The notes beneath the pieces were generated by a model, which did no database searches, was not told the origin of the DNA, and was given only the letters and a program-made list of their open reading frames with translations. Of a stretch of 64,000 nucleotides of DNA, positions 59,001 to 64,000 are shown piece after piece. The stretch spans positions 12,160,015 to 12,224,014 of the forward strand of contig SSNP01000001.1 of the NCBI GenBank assembly GCA_006937955.1, written 5' to 3'. Position numbers and translations under genes: made by a program. This DNA is from Pachypanchax playfairii (Eukaryota; Chordata; Actinopteri; Cyprinodontiformes; Aplocheilidae). Positions within the stretch are counted from its first letter, which is position 1. Every line of letters starts with the position of its first letter.

Positions 59001-62000
59001 TTTGTAATTAAATTCTGTTGTAATGATGGAGAAACCCTGAGCCACAGCAAGTCAGTTTCTTCTGCCTTAGAAATGCAGAATATTTTTTGATCCCAGCTTG
59101 TTTGCTGATGGACTTGGTGGTAGAATGTGACCTGAGCTGAAATATGCCTGATGAACACTGGATACACCATCACATGATGTTTGGCTTCTCAGTGTGTAAT
59201 ATTACCCACATAGTCAAAGAGGCAGCACTGCTGTAGCATGCCCAGTTTGAAGTAAACAACTTTGTCTTTTCTTATAAAAACAAGGAGGAAAATCTTGACG
59301 TCTATTACTTTCACTTTTTTTTTAAGGTTTCTTCAGGGAAGTATCTGGTCTTTGGTGTTAAAATCTGAAAACCTTCAAGCCTAATAAATGCAGGTTTTAC
59401 CGGATGTGGAAAAAACATAACATACTTACTCTAGTTATTAAAGAAGGATTATAAAGTTTTTTACTTTAGTTGGATCACAAAGATTTCAGCAACGGTGTGA
59501 TGCAGTGACTCAAAAGTTCACCTACCTATACGCAAACGTCTGTACACTGTAAAGTTAGACTAGACTAAAACAGTTGGCTGATGGGATGTTCCTGAAATAA
59601 AATAATGTCATCTTTTTATGTTCAGGATCGTAGAGGCTGAGGTTTTTTGTCATGTGTTTTCGTCTCTTTCATTTCAAGTCCTTGTTCCACTTACTGGAGT
59701 TCCAGAGGCTGGTTCTGAACTACTCACCACCTGCCAGAGTCCTCGACCTGCCTCGTAACCAAAAGGTGAGGCTTTAACGATGCAGAGGCTGTCAGATTCG
59801 TTGCACATGAATAAAAAAACACCCATTAAATGATCAAAAGTCAGTGCTTTTACATACACAGCTGCTTTTTGCAAGAGATGGTGAATAAAAAAAAAAAGAA
59901 AAGAATTTAAAGAAGTAAATTATATATAAATAATAAAATATATATAAAAATGATTATTTATAGTCAAAGGAATCACAGACGTTTACATTTCCACCAGGAC
60001 AAACAGATACAATGAACTCGCCTCTTAATGTTGCTTCAAAGTATAAAAAACAATTACAGGAGAAAGACTAAAAGTTGTTGTCATGCGGTTAGATCCAGAT
60101 TGACCATACAGACGTTCAGCACCACATCGGCACCGAAGGCCCTCACAAAGCTCTGCATGCTGTGCTGCACCTTTGACATTCTCCAAATGTAAATTCCTGA
60201 AAACATGACATGCCTGTGGCAATACCTCAACACATCCCGACCAAAAAAGTGACACACAAACTGACCGAAGTAACGGCCTCTTCATTTACTACTATAAGCT
60301 GGTTGCTGTAATTTATTTTAGTTTTTTTTGTAGTAACTTGGTTATGCTGCTCTTCACTTATTGTTACATAAACATGGAGGCGGTTCTTGTACAGAAGCTG
60401 CTGCTGAAAGAGCCTAAAGTCTGACATTCACTGGTACCTCGTCTGTCCTGTCCTCTTCCTTGTAAATGGAATGCCAAGACTTTTCTGACAGTCTGATTGA
60501 TAGAAAGACAAAAAATACTTGTAATTTATTTACAGTTAAGGGATAAAAAATAAACAATTGTCACGGTGCATTTTTGCTGGCATGGGGGTGCAGAAAGAGA
60601 AACACTTGTGTTCTGAGCAGGGTTAGAAAACATTTGCTTATATGTGAATCATAATTATGGTTGGTGTCAACTGAGAACACTAGCTACGTTTACATGCGCC
60701 AAATTTCCCCAATCTGATTAAAATCTTGGTCGATCGGAATTCCCAAATCCCTGTTTACATGGACACTAACTGAAATGATCTGATCATGCCATGAGTACAC
60801 ATGCACCAAGCACTCGATCAGGTTAAATGAGTTGAGCATGCGCACATCGAGTTGTCTTTCCGGGGGAAGTAAAAAAAAGTAAACAAACTCTGTCCTTTCT
60901 GCACGTCTTTCCCGCCCCATCGTGTGCTTGAGCTGACTCACGTTATCCCCAATATGGACCTTCTGCAGGTGATTACCTTTATGTTTGGGTTTTTACTGGT
61001 CGCATTAACCAAGCTAGAGGCTGAATACATATTGCTACTGCTCCTCCGCCACAGGAGAGGAGAGCAGGATGACAGGATGACTGCACCAGCAGACCACTTC
61101 TGTTTACCTCCCGCCATGTTTTCTACTTGGGTCTGCGAAAGCGGAAAGACGTCACGCTGAAGTTGTACGCATGCGCAGTGGGCTTTTTTCACCCTTTCTT
61201 TCCGAATGGGTGTATACATGCACGTCTATCTGAATGAAGATCGGACAAAACCACCCCTCTCGATCGGAAGTAAATTTCTTTCGGATCAGGCTGCATCGGA
61301 TCAAAACATTCTGATTGACATGTTTACATGATGTATTTTTTATCCGATTGGGCGTTTATTCCGATTAAATGTGCCCATGTAAACGTAGCTACTGTTATCA
61401 CAGAATGTTCTTATTTTTTAACATTGAACATTACAATACTAATGAAAAAATGTAAAGTATTACAAATAATATAAATAAATAGCCTGTGTGCATCTTTGAC
61501 AGCCAGCTAACTGCAACAGTTACATCTTTTTAGCTAAGAACAGCAGGCTGAGGAGAGGAGAGACTAGCAGCGTGGTATAAACGCTGACTGAAGGGACACT
61601 TGTTTTATGGGTTCAGATGTTTCCTGTCCACCTCAGATGGCGTTCCTTGTACACCTTCAGACAGACTGAATGATTTATCTTTATTCATGACACTTCTTGT
61701 GAGCGATATGTCAATAATACTCTGAATTAAACACCAGCTGGTACTTGGTTTTTACTATGTATTACTTAAAAAATGATGTATCATCAATAGAGATGTTTAC
61801 TATGAAGAAGAAGAGTTAACAGTCTGTTTGGAACTACAGCCTGTGTGATGTCACCTGATGAGGTTAATCAGATGTTCCATTATAGAAATTGAAAAGTTCA
61901 TTTTGGGTGAGGTGTTGTAAAATGATAGTCTCAGGTAAACTCTCCTGACTCTAAATTCCAAAATATTCTGTAAAAAACATAGTTTATAAAAATAAATGAG

Positions 62001-63993
62001 AAAAAAACAAAATAGCCAAAATCATAGTCAGTTGTAGTTGTGGTGTTTTTCATTTTTCCTTCTTTGTCCCAATGAGTATTCACCACAGGGTCAGCCGCCT
62101 GCTTCTAATCTACTCTAATCCTCTGTTGTAGAATGTGGTTTGGGGCTGTCATCCCTTCCTTTTAATCACTGTCTTTTTACTTGCATGTGATTATTGCTAA
62201 AGCATGAAATCAAATCTTTACATCGGTAATCCCTTTTCACAAGGACAGAAATAAACAGTGTTGGTATGCTTTTCTTGAGCATTGATGACACTGGTTTATT
62301 AAAGGATAATCATACAAAGCATAAGAATAAAAATCACAGTTCAGTTTATTTAAAACATAAAAATTGGTCATTCTTAGTCAACTGGCAGCAAAATCACTTA
62401 CCGTAAGCTAGAGAAACCCGTTAAGTTCCTCCTGTGAGGTGTAGAAACATTATTACTGCAACAAAACAAAGAAGTGGAGAGTTCTGTGTGTTCCAGATGA
62501 CATCACCTGAGTAGATTATAAGAAATTTCTGAAAATAATTTCTTTGGTATAAAGAAAATTTAGTTGTTCCATATAATTTCACTCTTGTGTGTCGTGTGTT
62601 TGTTCCTCCATATATGCTCTGATTGTGTTTTTTTCTGATCAGGAGCACAGAAACCTGCCCTTCATGCAGGAACTCAGGAACCTGTTCTCCCTTATGGTGG
62701 GATCCAAGAGGAAATATGTGGATCCATCGCGGGCTGTGGAAATCCTCAAAGATGCTTTCAAATCCAGCGAATCACAGCAGGTAAATCTCTCTGTGCCCCA
62801 GCCTTCTCAACACAGCAACATTTCTTCAGCTGGCAGGTCGTAGGTGATGTTCTTATTACTGTTAGTCTTTCATTCAGCAGAAATCCAAAATGCAGACGTT
62901 TAACATCTGCAATCTAAATGTAAATGATAGAGTTCAAGATTTTCAGGAAGGAGATAAAAACACAGAAGGTGGTGATTATCTTCAGCTCCTGGTTGTGGAG
63001 CAGAGATGTTTGCGTAGTTATGGTTCGTTTTCTACACAGAAGTATTTATTTCCCTTTCTCTTGTTTTTTCTACCTGTCTGAGCCAGTCAGTCCCTGACTG
63101 CTCAATTTCTTTGTTGTTCCACAGACTCTGTTCTTTTAGAACAAAGACACTTAACCTCTAATCCATGGACTATTAATCTTCCAACCCACAGCATCCTCTC
63201 TGAACTTTACATCCTTCTTGGACTTGTCATCATTAAATTAGGCATGCATGTGTTAAATGTGCAAAATGTTTCTATAGTTCTCCTTACATAGGCATTTTCA
63301 CTAAGCTAGCATCTCTACAGAGGCTAAGCGTGGTCAACCTTCTGGCCTCTGCTCATCAGTCATGTCTGTTCTCTGTGTATTAGTCAGATTGGATCGGCTC
63401 TGACCTAAATTACTGGGCACCACTGATGTCTGTGAGACAGTGACTTCTGGACATACAGGCTCCCTTTGAAGTTCACCTGTCTGTGCACTTCTCATCTGAG
63501 ACGAGTTGTCTCTGAACCAAAGCTGGTGTAACAAACAAGTAACAGAAGGATCCAGATTTGGTTAATTTGGATTGTTTGGCGTTCAGGTGCTGTTCAGTCC
63601 TGAAGTTGGAGCTTACGCCAAGCTTGGGTGTGCAAAACCGACAGTGCCGACAGCAAGAAGAGAAGTTTTGGATCTACTCTATTTTGTAGATTTTGGCTTG
63701 ACTTGTAAGCAGGAAAGAGTGTGTACATGTCTGTGTATGTGTGCATGCTTGTATGCGTGTGCACATTTGTGCATGTGAGTGAGTGAGAGAGACATGAGAT
63801 GGTATGAGAATTCAAGTGGGTGAAGAAGCTCTGGTTCTGAGCACTGCGCCGCTTTTGGCACACTCAATGTGTGATGATCTTAACACTGGAAATGTTCATG
63901 TGTCTGTGTTTAACAGCAAGATGTGAGCGAGTTCACCCACAAACTGCTGGACTGGTTGGAGGATGCCTTCCAGATAAAGGCTGAAGAAGACAG
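49967..63993 (+). CDS. usp25: Ubiquitin-specific protease 25, 5' portion (8 coding exons, gene continues beyond window)
   Basis: Cysteine deubiquitinase of the USP family. Joined exons give 284 complete codons: 49967-50008, 56720-56797, 56997-57141, 57222-57345, 57786-57948, 59679-59765, 62643-62780, 63917-63993. All inferred introns are GT-AG and phases agree. Order: UBA-like N-terminus (about 17-57), SUMO-interacting VIDLTGDD (90-97), UIM1 (about 98-115), UIM2 (about 123-140), then the USP fold opening with PVGLKNVGNTCWFS, whose nucleophile is Cys177 (human Cys178). The QQQDVSEF box is reached in exon 8. The catalytic His and Asp and the C-terminal half lie past the right edge. Similarity to human USP25 is high throughout, and the N-terminus MTVEQNVLQQ is identical. 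USP28 is the only close alternative; the [8 protein letters not shown]/UIM stretch and nrip1 linkage favour USP25. Repeats in the introns do not touch exons. Confidence 0.96.
50009..56719 (+). other. usp25: usp25 intron 1
   Basis: 6.7-kb first intron, GTAAGC to CAACAG. It contains a CCCACTAGGGGACGGTAATA-type fish repeat fragment near 51440-51530, and two hAT-like terminus relics at about 51900-52005 and 52150-52212 (GAGCCACGTGTGGCTCCCGAG). No nested gene recognised. Confidence 0.75.
56720..56797 (+). CDS. usp25: usp25 coding exon 2 (UBA-like region)
   Basis: Twenty-six codons beginning HQQTLLNQLKEVTG and ending LLQQALQ. The acceptor is CAACAG and the donor GTACGG, phase 0 on both sides. It matches the first helices of the USP25 UBA-like domain. 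Confidence 0.95.
56997..57141 (+). CDS. usp25: usp25 coding exon 3
   Basis: 145 bases starting in phase 0 with VSNGDLAEAVAFL and ending QADT plus one base of the Asn codon. The acceptor CTGCAG is followed directly by GTGAGC, which itself looks like a donor. The end donor is also GTGAGC. Confidence 0.94.
57222..57345 (+). CDS. usp25: usp25 coding exon 4 (SIM and UIM1)
   Basis: 124 bases that complete the Asn codon and encode [20 protein letters not shown] through EEQAIS plus two bases of Arg. It carries the SUMO-interacting motif and the first ubiquitin-interacting motif. The preceding intron is only 80 bases. Confidence 0.96.
57786..57948 (+). CDS. usp25: usp25 coding exon 5 (UIM2 and catalytic Cys box)
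   Basis: 163 bases that complete Arg130 and encode VLEASIAENKASLKR through NTCWFSAVIQ. The Cys in GNTCWFS (residue 177) is the USP nucleophile. Acceptor TTTTAG, donor GTGAGC. Confidence 0.96.
58385..58951. mobile_element. TTAA-type MITE in usp25 intron 5
   Basis: CTATAGTGCGTAACTT (58391-58406) is the exact reverse complement of 58930-58945. With one mismatch the repeats extend out to TTAA on both sides (58385-58388, 58948-58951), so TTAA is the likely target duplication. The interior is GC-rich with a poly-C run (58483-58491) and encodes no known protein. The terminal GTGCGTAACTTCTGTCGCCC is typical of abundant fish repeats. Confidence 0.8.
59679..59765 (+). CDS. usp25: usp25 coding exon 6
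   Basis: Twenty-nine codons, SLFHLLEFQRLVLNY through LDLPRNQK. Acceptor TTCAAG, donor GTGAGG. The middle (SPPARV) is the least conserved part relative to human. Confidence 0.95.
60682..61390. mobile_element. MITE, Harbinger-like, copy B (709 bp), in usp25 intron 6
   Basis: Perfect 15-bp terminal inverted repeats (AGCTACGTTTACATG at 60682, CATGTAAACGTAGCT ending 61390) with a perfect 3-bp flanking duplication ACT (60679-60681 and 61391-61393). Same orientation as copy A. The better-preserved ends suggest this copy is the younger one or is closer to the master element. Confidence 0.85.
60954..61160 (+). other. Short ORF (68 codons) inside MITE copy B
   Basis: Same peptide as at 10724-10930, with a single silent change (TTA versus TTG Leu codon near 61034). 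It lies in usp25 intron 6 on the same strand as usp25. Confidence 0.45.
62643..62780 (+). CDS. usp25: usp25 coding exon 7
   Basis: Forty-six codons from EHRNLPFMQELRNLF to DAFKSSESQQ, phase 0 on both sides, within the USP catalytic fold. Acceptor GATCAG, donor GTAAAT. Confidence 0.95.
62781..63916 (+). other. usp25: usp25 intron 7
   Basis: 1.1-kb intron, GTAAAT to AACAG, with a TG-rich stretch near 63718-63790. No other feature recognised. Confidence 0.8.
63917..63993 (+). CDS. usp25: usp25 coding exon 8 (QDVSEF box); last exon inside the window
   Basis: Twenty-five codons plus two bases, QDVSEFTHKLLDWLEDAFQ to AEED, with donor GTAACC at 63994 a few bases before the window ends. Joined to exon 7 it gives the QQQDVSEF motif typical of USP catalytic domains. 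Confidence 0.94.
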
Positions 63994-64000
63994 GTAACCT

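Larger units (their letters stand above)
59766..62642 (+). other. usp25: usp25 intron 6
   Basis: 2.9-kb intron, GTGAGG to GATCAG. Its only clear feature is the Harbinger-like MITE copy B at 60682-61390. Confidence 0.8.

Overview
This is vertebrate genomic DNA, almost certainly from a ray-finned fish. Two genes are recognisable. The intron-free coding exon of nrip1 (RIP140, a nuclear-receptor corepressor) lies at 32345-35932. The first eight coding exons of usp25 (a ubiquitin-specific protease) lie between 49967 and 63993 and run off the right edge. Both are on the + strand. The fish assignment rests on protein divergence from mammals, compact introns, and many fish-type repeats (Tc1-like, hAT, Harbinger-like and TTAA-type MITEs, a CR1/L2-like LINE, tRNA-derived SINE pieces). 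I cannot name the species; a percomorph teleost is plausible.

Layout. 1-32300 is a gene-poor region upstream of nrip1. I find no protein-coding exon there, but a dense set of transposon relics: a foldback at 3.8 kb, repeat copies at 9.9, 10.5, 11.3, 14.0, 15.0, 19.4, 21.4 and 24.8 kb, and a 342-base assembly gap at 12366-12707. Noncoding 5' exons and enhancers of nrip1 may lie in this stretch, but the sequence alone does not fix them. 32305-38220 holds the nrip1 terminal exon: a short 5' UTR, a 1195-codon ORF, and a 3' UTR of about 2.3 kb ending near AATAAA at 38198 and interrupted by a 10-N gap in a poly-T run. 38.2-49.7 kb is intergenic and holds an inverted copy of the 9.9-kb repeat, a scrambled minus-strand LINE with a 36-bp coding triplication, and a decayed Tc1-like transposase with DD36E spacing. 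From 49.97 kb onward is usp25, whose 6.7-kb first intron and smaller later introns hold further MITEs.

The two genes do not form an operon. RIP140 recruits CtBP and HDACs to nuclear receptors through LXXLL and PXDLS motifs. USP25 cleaves ubiquitin chains and uses N-terminal SUMO- and ubiquitin-binding motifs. They are neighbours in human 21q11.2 as well, so this is conserved synteny. From memory the human pair is divergent and far apart, whereas here they are co-oriented about 12 kb apart. I see no CRISPR array, bacterial-type operon, intact autonomous transposon or convincing novel protein system. The most unusual items are a pair of 98%-identical MITEs sharing an identically translated short ORF, a MITE with perfect 30-bp terminal inverted repeats, the DD36E transposase relic, and the rearranged LINE.
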